Part shown: positions 40,795 to 50,794 of the stretch, piece by piece
Position numbering within the stretch: position 1 is the first letter of the stretch
How the letters are laid out: the number at the start of each line of letters is the position of its first letter
Source of the DNA: Planctomycetota bacterium
GTDB taxonomy: Bacteria > Planctomycetota > B15-G4 > SIAN01
Length of the DNA stretch: 64,000 nt
Direction of reading: 5' to 3'
Assembly (NCBI GenBank): GCA_028289345.1
Contig: JANQQL010000025.1
Location: forward strand, 434,001 to 498,000
Position numbers and translations under genes: made by a program
The notes under the pieces: model-generated
Seen by the model: only the letters and a program-made list of their open reading frames with translations
Database searches by the model: none
Told to the model about the DNA's origin: nothing

Positions 40795-43670
40795 AGGATC
40801 GAGCCAGTCGCGTCGAGGAGCTGTTCTTGTGGGCCCGAAAAATCCCGGATCCGGAAGATCGCCGGCGGATGTTGGCGCGCGAATGCCAAGGAGACCGAGA
40901 ACTCGAGGAGGAAGTGCAGTCGCTCTTGGATCACGACGTTTGCGACGGCGCCTCGGAACTTGGCATCGGCGATTTCTTGGATGGACCGGAGACGGTCCAA
41001 CCCACTCGAATTGGCTCCTATGAGATTCTCGGCATCCTTGGCGAAGGAGGCATGGGGATCGTTTACGAAGCCCAGCAAGAGCGACCTCATCGCATTGTGG
41101 CTCTCAAAGTGCTCCGCGCGGGAGCTCTGACTCCGAAGCTCCAGCGTCGATTCCGTTTCGAAGCAGAGACGCTCGCTTCTCTGCAGCACCCTCACATCGC
41201 CCAGATCCACGAGGCAGGGGTTGATCCCACGGACCACGGGATGCGCTCCTACTTCGCCATGGAACGAGTCCATGGCCGTGCGTTGACCGAGTACTCTTCG
41301 GACCAAGGGCTGTCGATCCGCCAACGACTCGAGCTGTTCCTGAAGGTTTGCGAAGGAGTTCACTACGCCCACCAGAAAGGAGTGATTCACCGCGATTTGA
41401 AGCCGGGCAACCTCTTGGTGGAATCTGGAGGGACCCCAAAGATTCTGGACTTCGGAATCGCACGGTCCACGGAGTCCGACTTGCGAGCCACGCTCGATCG
41501 AACCGCCAGTCAGCAGATTCTCGGCACCCCGGCCTACATGAGCCCCGAGCAAGCGGCCGGCCAGGTCCGGGACATTGACATCCGCTCGGACATCTACTCT
41601 TTGGGAGTCGTGTTGTACGAGTTGCTGGCGGGGGAACTTCCCTATGACCTTCGCGATCAGGAGCCCCTCCAAGCGCTGCAGGTGATTCGGGACAAGGAAC
41701 CTCTTCGTTTGGGAACCTTCCATCCGACGTTTCGTGGAGACTTGGAGACGATCGTCCACAAGGCTCTCGAGAAAGACAAGACCAGGCGATACCCCTCGCT
41801 CGCGGGATTGGCGGATGACATTCTTGCTTTCCTTGACTACCGCCCCATCGCGGCAAGGCCTCCGAGCACTTGGTATCGGCTGCAAAAGTTTTGTCGGCGG
41901 AATCGAGCCACGGCTGTCGCTGTCGTCAGCATCTTCTTGACCTTGCTGGTGGGGTTCGTCGTCTCGACGACATTGCTGCTGAAAAATGAACGGCTGTTGA
42001 ACAAGAACCGCGATCAGCTCGCTCAGAACCAATTGATGATCGAACTGTACGAGGACCTTTGGACTTCGCCGGACCCATCCCGGGGCTTTGAACATGATGT
42101 CACCGTGCGCGAAGTCTTGGACCAGACGGCTGGGGAAGCGTTGCAGCGTCTGACCAACTATCCGGAAGTCCAGGCCCGATTCGAGCGATCCCTGGCGGCG
42201 ACCTACCATTCCTTGGGATCGTTTCCGCAGGCGGAGGTTCACGGCCGGAAGGCGCTCCACCTCTACCAGCAAACCCTCGGTTCGTCTGACGAAACCGCGC
42301 TCTTGGCAGAAGGAGAGTTGGCTTTGACTCTCCAAAAGCTTGGAAAGCACGACGAAGCCAAAGAGACGATGGAGCGAGTTCGGCGAGAAAGCGAAGCGGT
42401 CCTTGGACCGAACCATCGCGACACGCTCCTCGCGGGGATCCGACTGGCAGCTTTCCTGCAATCCCAGAGTCATTCTCTGGAAGCGTTGGAGTTGTTGAAC
42501 AAGGTGGTCCCCGCCCAGAGGCGAACTTTGGGGGATGACCATCCGGAGGCTCTGGAAGGGCGCAACGATCTGGCAGTCGTTCTGGCCGCCTTGAATCGCT
42601 TCGAAGAAGCGATGTCAATTTTCGAAGACGTAGTTCGGATTCGGGAACAAACCCGCGGGCCGCAACATCCACTCACTTTGAAAGCGCGACATAACTTGGG
42701 TTCGCACTTGATGGTCGCGGGCTTTCACCAACGCGCGAGGGAGATCCTCGAGAACGTGTTGACGGTTCGAACTCGCGTGCTCGGGGAGGAGCATTCCGAC
42801 ACACTCGAAACCGCAAGGGCTCTGGCCTACACGCTCCAAAGCGAGGAAAAGCACGAGCAAGCGCTGCCGATTTTGGAGCGCATTGCAGAGGTCGAGGCTC
42901 GGACGCTCGGAGAGGGCCATCCTCACACCTTGCTTACTCACAACAATCTTGGCCAAACCTTGGTCTTTCTTGGGCGCGTGGAAGAAGGCACGCGACTTCT
43001 TCAGAGGGTCTTCGAAACCCACAAGCGCGAGTTCGGTCCGGACCATGACCGGACCCTCGTGTTTTGCCGCAACTTTGCGATCATTCTCGCAATGCAGGAG
43101 AAGTACGACGCCGCGGTGCCCCTGCTCCTCCATGTCCTCGAGGTCCGAGAGAAGGCGGTGGGCAAAAACCACGCCTTCACGATCAAGAACCGCGAGGAGT
43201 ACCTGCGCTACCAAAGCGTACTCGAAGTTCAACTGCGAGAGCAGATCTCGACACTGAGACAGAATCCGAATCACGAGGTCCGTCCGCTGGTTGTCTTGCT
43301 CGACACACTTGGCTGGAGCCTTTTCCAAGCGCGTAGCCAGAAGCCGGAGGAGGACACCTTGACGAGGGCAGATGATCTGTTGACGGAAGCCATGGAGCTT
43401 GCCACCGTGCATCTGCAAGAGAGTGACTCCTTGCGCGGGACCGTCACCCTTCACTCCGCCCTCTGTCGCATGGAGTTTGGAGAGTACTTCGAGGCGAGAG
43501 AACTGGTCTTGGACGCCTACGATATCTTGCTTGTGCTGCCGGAAACCGAGAGCGAAACGATCGACCAGGTGTTGCTGGCGCTGGCTCAATGTTCGACGGA
43601 GTTGGGAGAGGAAGACGAAGCCTTGCGTTATCAAGCGCTGCTGCGGGGAGAGGCGGTCGCGGCGGAATGA
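40791..43670 (+). CDS. Membrane Ser/Thr protein kinase with TPR repeats
   Basis: 959 aa from a GTG that overlaps the sigma stop. The kinase domain spans about residues 77-350: GEGGMG (84-89), VALK with Lys106, HRDLKPGN, DFGIAR, all present. A membrane helix lies at about 370-393 (AVAVVSIFLTLLVGFVVSTTLLL). The remaining 550 residues are tetratricopeptide repeats of the kinesin-light-chain kind (ALxILxRxxEVEARTLGEGHPHTLLTHNNLG), presumably outside the membrane. The N-terminal 65 residues (ELFLWARKIPDPEDRRRML..) are the usual leader of this kinase class. Confidence 0.95.
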   Translation: MKDRASRVEELFLWARKIPDPEDRRRMLARECQGDRELEEEVQSLLDHDVCDGASELGIGDFLDGPETVQPTRIGSYEILGILGEGGMGIVYEAQQERPHRIVALKVLRAGALTPKLQRRFRFEAETLASLQHPHIAQIHEAGVDPTDHGMRSYFAMERVHGRALTEYSSDQGLSIRQRLELFLKVCEGVHYAHQKGVIHRDLKPGNLLVESGGTPKILDFGIARSTESDLRATLDRTASQQILGTPAYMSPEQAAGQVRDIDIRSDIYSLGVVLYELLAGELPYDLRDQEPLQALQVIRDKEPLRLGTFHPTFRGDLETIVHKALEKDKTRRYPSLAGLADDILAFLDYRPIAARPPSTWYRLQKFCRRNRATAVAVVSIFLTLLVGFVVSTTLLLKNERLLNKNRDQLAQNQLMIELYEDLWTSPDPSRGFEHDVTVREVLDQTAGEALQRLTNYPEVQARFERSLAATYHSLGSFPQAEVHGRKALHLYQQTLGSSDETALLAEGELALTLQKLGKHDEAKETMERVRRESEAVLGPNHRDTLLAGIRLAAFLQSQSHSLEALELLNKVVPAQRRTLGDDHPEALEGRNDLAVVLAALNRFEEAMSIFEDVVRIREQTRGPQHPLTLKARHNLGSHLMVAGFHQRAREILENVLTVRTRVLGEEHSDTLETARALAYTLQSEEKHEQALPILERIAEVEARTLGEGHPHTLLTHNNLGQTLVFLGRVEEGTRLLQRVFETHKREFGPDHDRTLVFCRNFAIILAMQEKYDAAVPLLLHVLEVREKAVGKNHAFTIKNREEYLRYQSVLEVQLREQISTLRQNPNHEVRPLVVLLDTLGWSLFQARSQKPEEDTLTRADDLLTEAMELATVHLQESDSLRGTVTLHSALCRMEFGEYFEARELVLDAYDILLVLPETESETIDQVLLALAQCSTELGEEDEALRYQALLRGEAVAAE

Positions 43671-43706
43671 GGGGACTGCGCGCGGCCAGTCTTCGGCATG
43701 GCCCGA

Positions 43707-46595
43707 TTAGCGGGAAGAACTGATCAACGCCGGAGTTTCTCGGCTGTCCGGATCGGGTTGCACGAGGAAGCTCTGCTGCAACGAAATGCCAGCCGCGGTC
43801 AATGTCGCCGTGTATTCGCCGGGAGCTGCTCTTCCTCCGGGGACGGAGAGATTCCACTGCACCGCTTGGATCCCGGGCTTGCCGGAGCCGTGGAGCCGGG
43901 TGATTCGCCGCCCCGAGGTGTCGTGAACCGTGAGGGTGACTCCTTCGCGAATCTCTTGGTTCAAGTAGTAGTAAAAGCCCGCGCCCGGTGCTGGATTTTC
44001 ACCGACGAATCGACGCGATCCGTAGGGATCTGAGGTTGGCAGTTTGTTCCAAAGGATGGCGGGGCGAATTTCGAAAAGGTGGCTTCCGCTGGCGAGGAGT
44101 TCTTGCTTCAGTTGCTGCAAAGGAGCTACGTCGAGAATCCAGATTCCCCGGCCGTGGGTCGCGACGACTAGTTCCTGCGCGGTCGGATGAACGACGAGGT
44201 CGTAGACGGGGACGGTGGGGAAGTCTCGACGGAATCGAGTCCACTGTTCGCCGCGATCCAAGGACACGTAGCATCCGAACTCGGTGCCGAGATACAGCAG
44301 TTCCGCGTGAATTGGATCTTCTTCTAAACAGCGAACCGAGCCATCGGGCAAGTTGTCGCTCAGGAAGCGAAAGCTCTGACCAAAGTCATCGCTGACCAGC
44401 AGGTAGGGCCGGGTGTCTCCCGTGCGGTGGGCATCCAAGGCCACGTACACCATCGATTCCTGGAAGCGGGACGCGATCACTTCGCTGACCGAGCATTGGT
44501 TCCCCAGTGGGGGGAACTGGTCGGAGATGCGTTGCCATCGGTTGCCGTGATCGAGAGTCAACCAGACGGCGCCATCGTCGGTTCCGACCACTAGCATTCC
44601 CGGCACCAAGGGAGACTCGCTGAGCGCTGTCGCGGTGCCCCGGGCGGTCATCCCGAGTTCGAATCCGCGACTCAGTGATTCGCTGTGAGCGCCCCGTTCC
44701 GTGGCACGGATCACTTCGCTTCCTGCGAAGTACAAAGTGTCCGGGTCGTGAGGGGACAACAGGAACGGAGTGTTCCAGTGGAAGCGAATGTCTTGGCGAG
44801 GCGGCCGGATGCGCAGTCGTTCTCCGGTGCGCAAGTCTTGGCGGACGATCGCCCCATACTGACTTTCGCAATACACGAGAAACGGCTGGCGCGGATCCAC
44901 GGCGCAGTGAAAGCCATCTCCGCCGCCGATCTTGAACCAGTCCGCGGCGAGCACTCCTCCGTCGGGCCCTCGGCGGGGAGCCGCGCTCGGACCTCCCCAA
45001 GTGCCGTTGTCTTGCAGGCCTCCGTAGATGGAGTATGGCTGCTGATGATCAACCGCCACGTTGTAGAACTGGCCAATGGCAAGGTGATCGAGGAAATCCC
45101 AAGTCCGGCCCCCGTCGTAGCTCTTGTACACGCCCCCGTCGTTGCCGAGCAGCAGGTGATCCGGATCTTCGGGATCGATCCACAGTGCGTGGTGGTCGGG
45201 GTGGGTGTTGCGATCCAGGGTCAGGTCGAACTGGTGGCCCCCGTCCAAGGATCGGTGGAGATCGATTCCTAGAACATAGACGCAGTCGGGGTTGGTCGGG
45301 TGCAGGCGGATCTGGCTGTAGTAGAAGGGGCGTGGGTTGAGACTGTTGACTCGCTTCCAAGAACCTCCGTCGTCGTCGGAGCGAAACACTCCCCCGGTTT
45401 CAAAGCCGTAGGTTCCCTGACGGTCCTGCACGTTGGGCCGCTGTCCGCCCTGCATGCCCGATCGAAACCCGCCGCTGGCCGGTCGCTCTCCCAGGGTGAC
45501 CTCCAATGCCTCTTCGCGCCCGCGGCGCAACAGGTGAACTTTGGTGCGATCCCCGGCGCGGAACAGGGCCAAGGAGTCTTTCAAAGTTTCATGGGCAAGC
45601 ACGGAGGTACCACCAATCGTGGTCACCAGGTCTCCCACCTGCAGTCCGCTCTTGCTGGCTGGGTGGTTTTGCACCACGCGGGTGATGCGAAAACCAGAGA
45701 GCTCCTTTTTTCCCTGCACACCCAAGTAAGCATCGCCGTGGGGAGTGGCAGAAGTCGGAGCCGCCTTGCCGGTCAAGTCGGTTTCGACGACCGCGTAGAT
45801 CGTTGCCTGGTCGTCGAAAACACCGATCGCCAGTCCGATCCGGCCCAACGAACGAGTGGGAAGACCGGTCTGCAATCGTTCCCAGGAGTCGCCCCCGTCT
45901 CGGGAGCGCCAGATTCCGGAACCGGGTCCCGTATGCACCTCGGGCTTGCCGCCATCGAACGCATCGCGCATGCGCTGGTAGGTGGCGGCAAAAATGACGT
46001 CAGGGTCGCGGGGATCCAACAAGACGTCGACACAACCGGTTTGATCGTCGACGAACAAGACTCGTTCCCAGGTCGCGCCACCGTCGGTGGTTCGATACAG
46101 GCCCCGTTCCGGATTGCGACGCCAGGTGTTGCCAAGGGCAGCGACGAACACGGTGTCCGAGTCGGTGGGGTGCACCACGATGCGACCGATGTGCCGCGTT
46201 TCCTCGAGTCCGAGATGGTTCCAGCTCACCCCTCCGTCGTCCGAGCGGTAGATACCGTTGCCCCACGACACGGAGTTTCGACCATTGGCTTCTCCGGTTC
46301 CGACCCAAACGGTGTTGGGGGAAGAGGGCGACAAGCAGACATCGCCGAGAGAGGCTGTGGCCTGATCGTCAAAGATGGCTCGAAACGTGGTTCCGTTGTT
46401 GACGGTCCGGAACAGGCCACCGGACGCGGTGGCGACGTAGAAAATGCTCGAGCGCTCGGGGTGGACAGCAATGTCCACGACTCGCCCGCCCATGTTCGCG
46501 GGCCCCAGATTCCGCCAGCGCAGATTGTCCACGAGCTCCCGGGCGTCGGGGAGGGCGAGCAGACAACTCAGCAGAACGGGGACCACGAGATGCAT
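43707..46595 (-). CDS. Secreted sortilin/BNR-type beta-propeller protein with internal PDZ domain
   Basis: 962 aa. A signal peptide (VVPVLLSCLLALP) is followed by BNR/Asp-box repeats of the VPS10/sortilin type (YRSDDGGVSWNHLG, YRTTDGGATWERV, WRSRDGGDSWERL). A PDZ domain is inserted near residues 285-370 (AYLGVQGKKELSGFRITRVVQNHPASKSGLQVGDLVTTIGG), after which the propeller resumes (FRSDDDGGSWKRVNSL) to about residue 850. The end (EGVTLTVHDTSGRRITRLHG..YTATLTAAG) resembles a FlgD/Ig-like unit. GAGGAG upstream supports the ATG. The substrate or ligand is unknown. Confidence 0.9.
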   Translation of the reverse strand: MHLVVPVLLSCLLALPDARELVDNLRWRNLGPANMGGRVVDIAVHPERSSIFYVATASGGLFRTVNNGTTFRAIFDDQATASLGDVCLSPSSPNTVWVGTGEANGRNSVSWGNGIYRSDDGGVSWNHLGLEETRHIGRIVVHPTDSDTVFVAALGNTWRRNPERGLYRTTDGGATWERVLFVDDQTGCVDVLLDPRDPDVIFAATYQRMRDAFDGGKPEVHTGPGSGIWRSRDGGDSWERLQTGLPTRSLGRIGLAIGVFDDQATIYAVVETDLTGKAAPTSATPHGDAYLGVQGKKELSGFRITRVVQNHPASKSGLQVGDLVTTIGGTSVLAHETLKDSLALFRAGDRTKVHLLRRGREEALEVTLGERPASGGFRSGMQGGQRPNVQDRQGTYGFETGGVFRSDDDGGSWKRVNSLNPRPFYYSQIRLHPTNPDCVYVLGIDLHRSLDGGHQFDLTLDRNTHPDHHALWIDPEDPDHLLLGNDGGVYKSYDGGRTWDFLDHLAIGQFYNVAVDHQQPYSIYGGLQDNGTWGGPSAAPRRGPDGGVLAADWFKIGGGDGFHCAVDPRQPFLVYCESQYGAIVRQDLRTGERLRIRPPRQDIRFHWNTPFLLSPHDPDTLYFAGSEVIRATERGAHSESLSRGFELGMTARGTATALSESPLVPGMLVVGTDDGAVWLTLDHGNRWQRISDQFPPLGNQCSVSEVIASRFQESMVYVALDAHRTGDTRPYLLVSDDFGQSFRFLSDNLPDGSVRCLEEDPIHAELLYLGTEFGCYVSLDRGEQWTRFRRDFPTVPVYDLVVHPTAQELVVATHGRGIWILDVAPLQQLKQELLASGSHLFEIRPAILWNKLPTSDPYGSRRFVGENPAPGAGFYYYLNQEIREGVTLTVHDTSGRRITRLHGSGKPGIQAVQWNLSVPGGRAAPGEYTATLTAAGISLQQSFLVQPDPDSRETPALISSSR

Positions 46596-47010
46596 TGAAG
46601 GACGCTCCTCGGCGTTCCTTCCACTTCCCGGGGGCGGGTGGACTCGCGGAACGCGAGTCGGAGAACGCCACCCTCTACATCGGACAGGGTCCCGGGGCCG
46701 CCGGAGTCAAACCAAGCCCGGAGGATTCACGAAGCCCCGCGGCGCGGTGGAAGCCCCTTGTGGCGATGTCATGACGACGCTTTTCATCCTCGACGTATCC
46801 TCCGATACGCTTGCGGCCGAAAATGCCGTAAATCACTGCCACAAAGGAGCTTGGCTGACGCTCGCGAGGCTCTCATGAGTCACCAAAGCTCGCTCCCCTG
46901 GGAACGGCCGCATCGAGGCCGGTTCCCCGGGGCGGGGCGGCCAGCCGTCTGATTCGTTGGGCAGGCCGCGCCCGTCGGTCGCTTGGCGGTCCGAGGTTCC
47001 GGACCGTCCC
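46596..47010. other. Intergenic region with dispersed element copy B
   Basis: 415 bp between two minus-strand genes. Besides copy B of the dispersed element it contains a hairpin GGACTCGC..GCGAGTC near 46637-46656. A 35-codon frame from the ATG at 46771 runs through the element, but substitutions relative to copy C show no third-base bias, so it is more likely non-coding. Confidence 0.45.
46773..46885 (+). repeat. Dispersed intergenic element, copy B
   Basis: Central hairpin CGTATC-CTCC-GATACG (46794-46809) within the shared block TTCATCCTCGACG...TGCGGC. Compared with copy C (CGAATC-CACC-GATTCG) the third pair is swapped on both sides, keeping the stem. Flanks match copy A at identical spacing. 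Confidence 0.55.
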
Positions 47011-48501
47011 TTACTTCTTCCATAGCCACGGGGTGAAGATCATCAGGACCGAGTAGATCTCGAGGCGACCCAAGAGCATCAAGCCCGACAGCATCCACTT
47101 CCCGGCCGCGGGGATGTCGGCAAAGTTGCCGGTGGGACCGACCTCGCCCAGACCCGGACCGATGTTGGACAAGCAAGCCACCACCGACGTCAAGGAAGTC
47201 GTCATGTCCTTGCCGAGGGTCAGCATGACGAGGACCCCGACGGCATAAAGCCCGAGGAAGAGGACGAAGAAGCCAAGGGTCCCGGTGACCGCCGAGGGCT
47301 CGACGTGTCGCTTGCCGAACTTGACGAACAGAACCGCGGACGGGTGCATCACCCGCTTCACCTCCACGGTTACGAACTTCCACAGCACCATGATGCGCGC
47401 CAGCTTCATGCCCCCCGAGGTCGAGCCGGCGCAAGCACCCGAGAACATCAGGGTCACCAAGACGATCTGGCACAGGTAAGGCCAGCGGTTGAAGTCATGG
47501 GTACCGAAGCCGGTGGTGGTCACGATGGACACGGTCTGAAACGCGGCATGACGAAGCTTGTCGAGAAACGCTCCGGGGACTGCTTCGTCTCCGGCGATCT
47601 CGGCAGAAGCGGGAATCGCTGGGTCCATCCAGGTCATCGCCGCGCACAGGATCACGATGGCAATCACGGTCAGCACGGCGTACAGGCGCACTTCCTGGTT
47701 GTGAACCACCGCCCGCCAATTGCGGTGGAACAGCAAGAAGTGCATGGCGAAGTTGACCCCACCCAGGAACATGAACACCGTGATGATCCACTGAATCGTC
47801 GGAGAGAAGTTCCCGACCGACGCGTTACTCGTGGAGAAGCCTCCGGTCGAAAGGGTGGTGAAGGCGTGGCAGACTGCTTCGAACGGCGTCATGCCACAGA
47901 TCCAAAGCAAACCGATCAAGCTCAGGGTCAGGAACAGGTACACGGTCCACAGCACCTTGGCCGTGTCCGAGATGCGCGGCTTGATGCGACCGGGGGTGGG
48001 TCCCGGAACTTCCGCCTGAAACAGGAAGTTGCCGCCGGCACCCAGGGCGGGAAGCAGGGCGACGAACAGCGCGACGATGCCCATTCCCCCCAGCCACTGG
48101 GTCAGGGAGCGCCACAGGTGCATCCCCTGGGACAGGGCCTCGACGTCTCGCAGGATCGACCCCCCGGTGGTGGTGAAGCCGGACACCGATTCGAAGAAGG
48201 CGTCGGTGAACGAGGGGATCGAGCCGCTCATCCAGTAGGGGAGAGCGCCGATCAATCCGACCAGGACCCACCCCAGGGTGACGCAACCGAATCCATCCGC
48301 GGCGGATACCCGTGAATCGCCGGGTTGGCGCTGACGCGACAAGCCCCACACGGCGAATCCGACGACTGCAGCACCGAGAAAGGACAGCCATTCTCGGCGG
48401 CTGTCCCCGGCGAGGAACGAGACCCCGGCCGGAACGAGGAGAACCACGCCGAGCAGTGCGCACAGCCGACCGATGATCTGGAAGACGAGCCGATAGTTCA
48501 T
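47011..48501 (-). CDS. trkH: TrkH family potassium uptake protein, membrane subunit
   Basis: 496 aa with about 10 membrane helices. TrkH/KtrB landmarks: ESVSGFTTTGGSILRDVEAL (first selectivity loop), TLSTGGFSTSNASVG, TTTGFGTHDFNRWP and CLSNIGPGLGEVG. It forms the K+ channel part of Trk transporters and needs a TrkA-type regulatory subunit, which is not next to it. The upstream region (48502-49124) separates it from a divergent gene. Confidence 0.94.
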   Translation of the reverse strand: MNYRLVFQIIGRLCALLGVVLLVPAGVSFLAGDSRREWLSFLGAAVVGFAVWGLSRQRQPGDSRVSAADGFGCVTLGWVLVGLIGALPYWMSGSIPSFTDAFFESVSGFTTTGGSILRDVEALSQGMHLWRSLTQWLGGMGIVALFVALLPALGAGGNFLFQAEVPGPTPGRIKPRISDTAKVLWTVYLFLTLSLIGLLWICGMTPFEAVCHAFTTLSTGGFSTSNASVGNFSPTIQWIITVFMFLGGVNFAMHFLLFHRNWRAVVHNQEVRLYAVLTVIAIVILCAAMTWMDPAIPASAEIAGDEAVPGAFLDKLRHAAFQTVSIVTTTGFGTHDFNRWPYLCQIVLVTLMFSGACAGSTSGGMKLARIMVLWKFVTVEVKRVMHPSAVLFVKFGKRHVEPSAVTGTLGFFVLFLGLYAVGVLVMLTLGKDMTTSLTSVVACLSNIGPGLGEVGPTGNFADIPAAGKWMLSGLMLLGRLEIYSVLMIFTPWLWKK

Positions 48502-49124
48502 TCCGAAGGATCCAACGGATCTCGCGAAGCTCCGCGGGACGATCCGAGATGCCCGAGCTCGGGGCTGTGTGCGGAAATTGTACCGAGGATTTCAAAAGGT
48601 TCTTGTTCTCGATCGGCGGCAGAAATCCGACAATCCGCGTCACCGATCCGCAACTCAAACGTCGCAACTAGCGAGGTAGCCCCAAGGCAACCCATCCACT
48701 TCACGCACCGACGCCCGTGTCCCGGCCGTTCGCGGCCGATTTCTGCACGGAGGAGTTTGCCAACCCGCCCGCGGGTTCGATCTTGCTCGGATCGCGCAAA
48801 CTCTCTCGCTGCAGGAGACCTGGGAGGGGAACAAGCTCTTCAAATCACTCCTCGATGCGGAGTGTGCTGGAGCCGACTCGGGAAGGTGCCAAGCGACGTG
48901 ATTGAGAGAAAGGCCATCGCCCAAGATGCGCCATCGGAACACCACCGTGGATTCGTCCTCCGAGCTACGTTTCCTCGGGATCGGAACTTTGCAGTCAGTC
49001 GCACGATTTGTTCACTGGGATTCCGCCGAAATCGGGACGGAGCCGGCGGGGACTGCCGCGCCTCTCGTCGAGGAACCCATGGTCATTGCCGTGGAATGGC
49101 ATTTGGACCCCGAGGCCCTCGCTC
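48502..49124. other. Divergent intergenic region, no clear gene
   Basis: About 620 bp. A frame from 48902 or 48926 to 49270 on the plus strand is open and weakly protein-like, but it has a poor RBS position and overlaps the following gene. I see no repeat or terminator. Confidence 0.4.
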
Positions 49125-50693
49125 GTGACCACGGGGCGGAGCGGATTTCAGAGCCGTTGGCGGTGGCTCGTCGTGGTCGGCCTTGGGGTCGTGGTGCTAC
49201 TGGTCGCGGAGCTCGCTGGCCGATCCGCGGTCCCTCGGGAACTCCTCGACCCCGACCAGGCTTGGGTTGAGCGAGGTGACGGGATCCTCGGCCTTGCGCC
49301 GAATCTCGATGGCTGGATGGGCTTGGCGCGTTTCCGAACGGGTCCCGAGGGGCACCGGGCGACCGATTTGCCGGCGCCCGGTCCGTCGGACGAAACGGTC
49401 CGGTTCCTGCTCATTGGCGGAGAGTTCCTCGCTGGCTTCGGCTTGACCCAGGACGAGCTGGTCTCCGCTCGGTTGCAACGCTCCCTCCAAGAAGAAGCGG
49501 GGATCGAGCAAGCGGAAGTCGTGGTCGAGGTGCTGCGAGGGTCCCTCATGGCCCTGCGGCCGAGAGTCCTGGCGCTCATCGAGAAGTGGGCGCCGGATCG
49601 CCTGGTGCTGGTCGTGGGCCCGGAAAGCGCCGATGAGGATGCGGCGCTCCTCGAACTCGACTCCGAGTGGATTGCCGAGCCCACTCTCGAGCCGAGTTTG
49701 TCGGCGCTCTGGTTTCACTGGCAGCGTTGGCGCCTGGCCGGTGCTCGCGAAGAAGCCGAAGCTCTCGCCGCGGAGAGAGTGAGCCGCGACGGGTTCACCT
49801 ATCGGCCGGTCGACGAAGTGGCCGAGTGGGTGGGGTCCCTGAAGGCTCCGGAGGGGAATCGCGAATTCCTCGAAACGCGTTCGGCGGTCTTGAACATGGT
49901 CCTCGAGGGCTCGCGGGGCATCGAAGAGCGGCGGCGAAAAAAGAGGCTCTTCGACGACGCGTTGGGCGTGTTCGATGAGCTGCTTCGAACCGGAACCTCG
50001 ATGTTTGTCCTGGAGCTCGGGCCGCGCATGCTGGTGGCCGAAATCACCCGTGCTGCCAAACAGCTGCGGGTTCCTCTCGGAGAGGGACCGCCTCGCGAAT
50101 TCGACTCGGCTCTTCGCATGGACGGCAGCTTCGTGCGGGATTCTGCGATCCTTCATCGGGCCGCGGCGGACTGCATTCTGGGGGGGATGTTTCGGCGTCA
50201 TTTGCTGCCGAACATCCAAGAGTTGCCTCCCCGGGTCACGGACACGATGGATCAGATCGATCGCTTTCATGGCGTGGTCAAGGCCCACGAGCTGGACCTG
50301 GTCGCGACGGCTCGCCATGCCGTCGCGGAACGCCTCTCCTTCGACGGAGAGGTTCTTCCCGTGGGGGCCCTGGATGGACTGGATCCCGAGGGACGGATCC
50401 TCGATTCGGTGTTCGAAGTGGTGACTTTGTCGACGGCGGGGGACCGGGTGACGGTGGAGCTTCGCGGTCAAACAGATGTGGAAGCTCCTGCATCGCTGGA
50501 GGTGGAATGGCTGGCCGGTCGTTCCGACATCTACCCGCTGACCAAGTTGCAGGAACCGCCGCAGAGGGATCACTGGGTCGCGCAGTATTCCTTCGATCGC
50601 CCTCCCGCGCCGGAGCAGCTTCTCGATCTGCGTTGCCGGGTGCCGGATTCGGTGGTGAATCGGGTCTGGCTGCAGGGAGTTTGGTGGTGGTGA
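49125..50693 (+). CDS. Membrane-anchored SGNH-hydrolase-like protein with altered active site
   Basis: 522 aa from the GTG at 49125, which has GAGG upstream; the open frame extends further but the added residues do not look like protein. A membrane helix (about 13-30, WLVVVGLGVVVLLVAELAG) precedes a domain resembling SGNH/GDSL enzymes: the block FLLIGGEFLAGFGLTQDELVSARLQRSL matches 'GDSFTFGxG', but the catalytic GDS reads GGE, and the later D-x-x-H region reads DSAILHRAAA. So the hydrolase may be inactive. The last 130 residues are beta-rich. The start and role are uncertain. Confidence 0.65.
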   Translation: MTTGRSGFQSRWRWLVVVGLGVVVLLVAELAGRSAVPRELLDPDQAWVERGDGILGLAPNLDGWMGLARFRTGPEGHRATDLPAPGPSDETVRFLLIGGEFLAGFGLTQDELVSARLQRSLQEEAGIEQAEVVVEVLRGSLMALRPRVLALIEKWAPDRLVLVVGPESADEDAALLELDSEWIAEPTLEPSLSALWFHWQRWRLAGAREEAEALAAERVSRDGFTYRPVDEVAEWVGSLKAPEGNREFLETRSAVLNMVLEGSRGIEERRRKKRLFDDALGVFDELLRTGTSMFVLELGPRMLVAEITRAAKQLRVPLGEGPPREFDSALRMDGSFVRDSAILHRAAADCILGGMFRRHLLPNIQELPPRVTDTMDQIDRFHGVVKAHELDLVATARHAVAERLSFDGEVLPVGALDGLDPEGRILDSVFEVVTLSTAGDRVTVELRGQTDVEAPASLEVEWLAGRSDIYPLTKLQEPPQRDHWVAQYSFDRPPAPEQLLDLRCRVPDSVVNRVWLQGVWWW

Positions 50694-50794
50694 TGGTCGG
50701 GACGGGATCGGTTTCCTGCCCCTCGACGTCCCCGACAATGTGCCGGTGATCTCACTGGGTCATACCGCGGCGCCGTTTCTGATCCGGCGTTATC

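Noticed and set aside
46771..46878. 35-codon frame in repeat copy B (starting MTTLFILDV)
   Set aside because: Copy A has a stop in the same frame, and differences between B and C fall on all codon positions while keeping a hairpin; better seen as a non-coding element.
48902..49270. 122-codon plus-strand frame before the SGNH-like gene
   Set aside because: Weakly protein-like, but start and RBS are poor and its end overlaps the better-supported gene.
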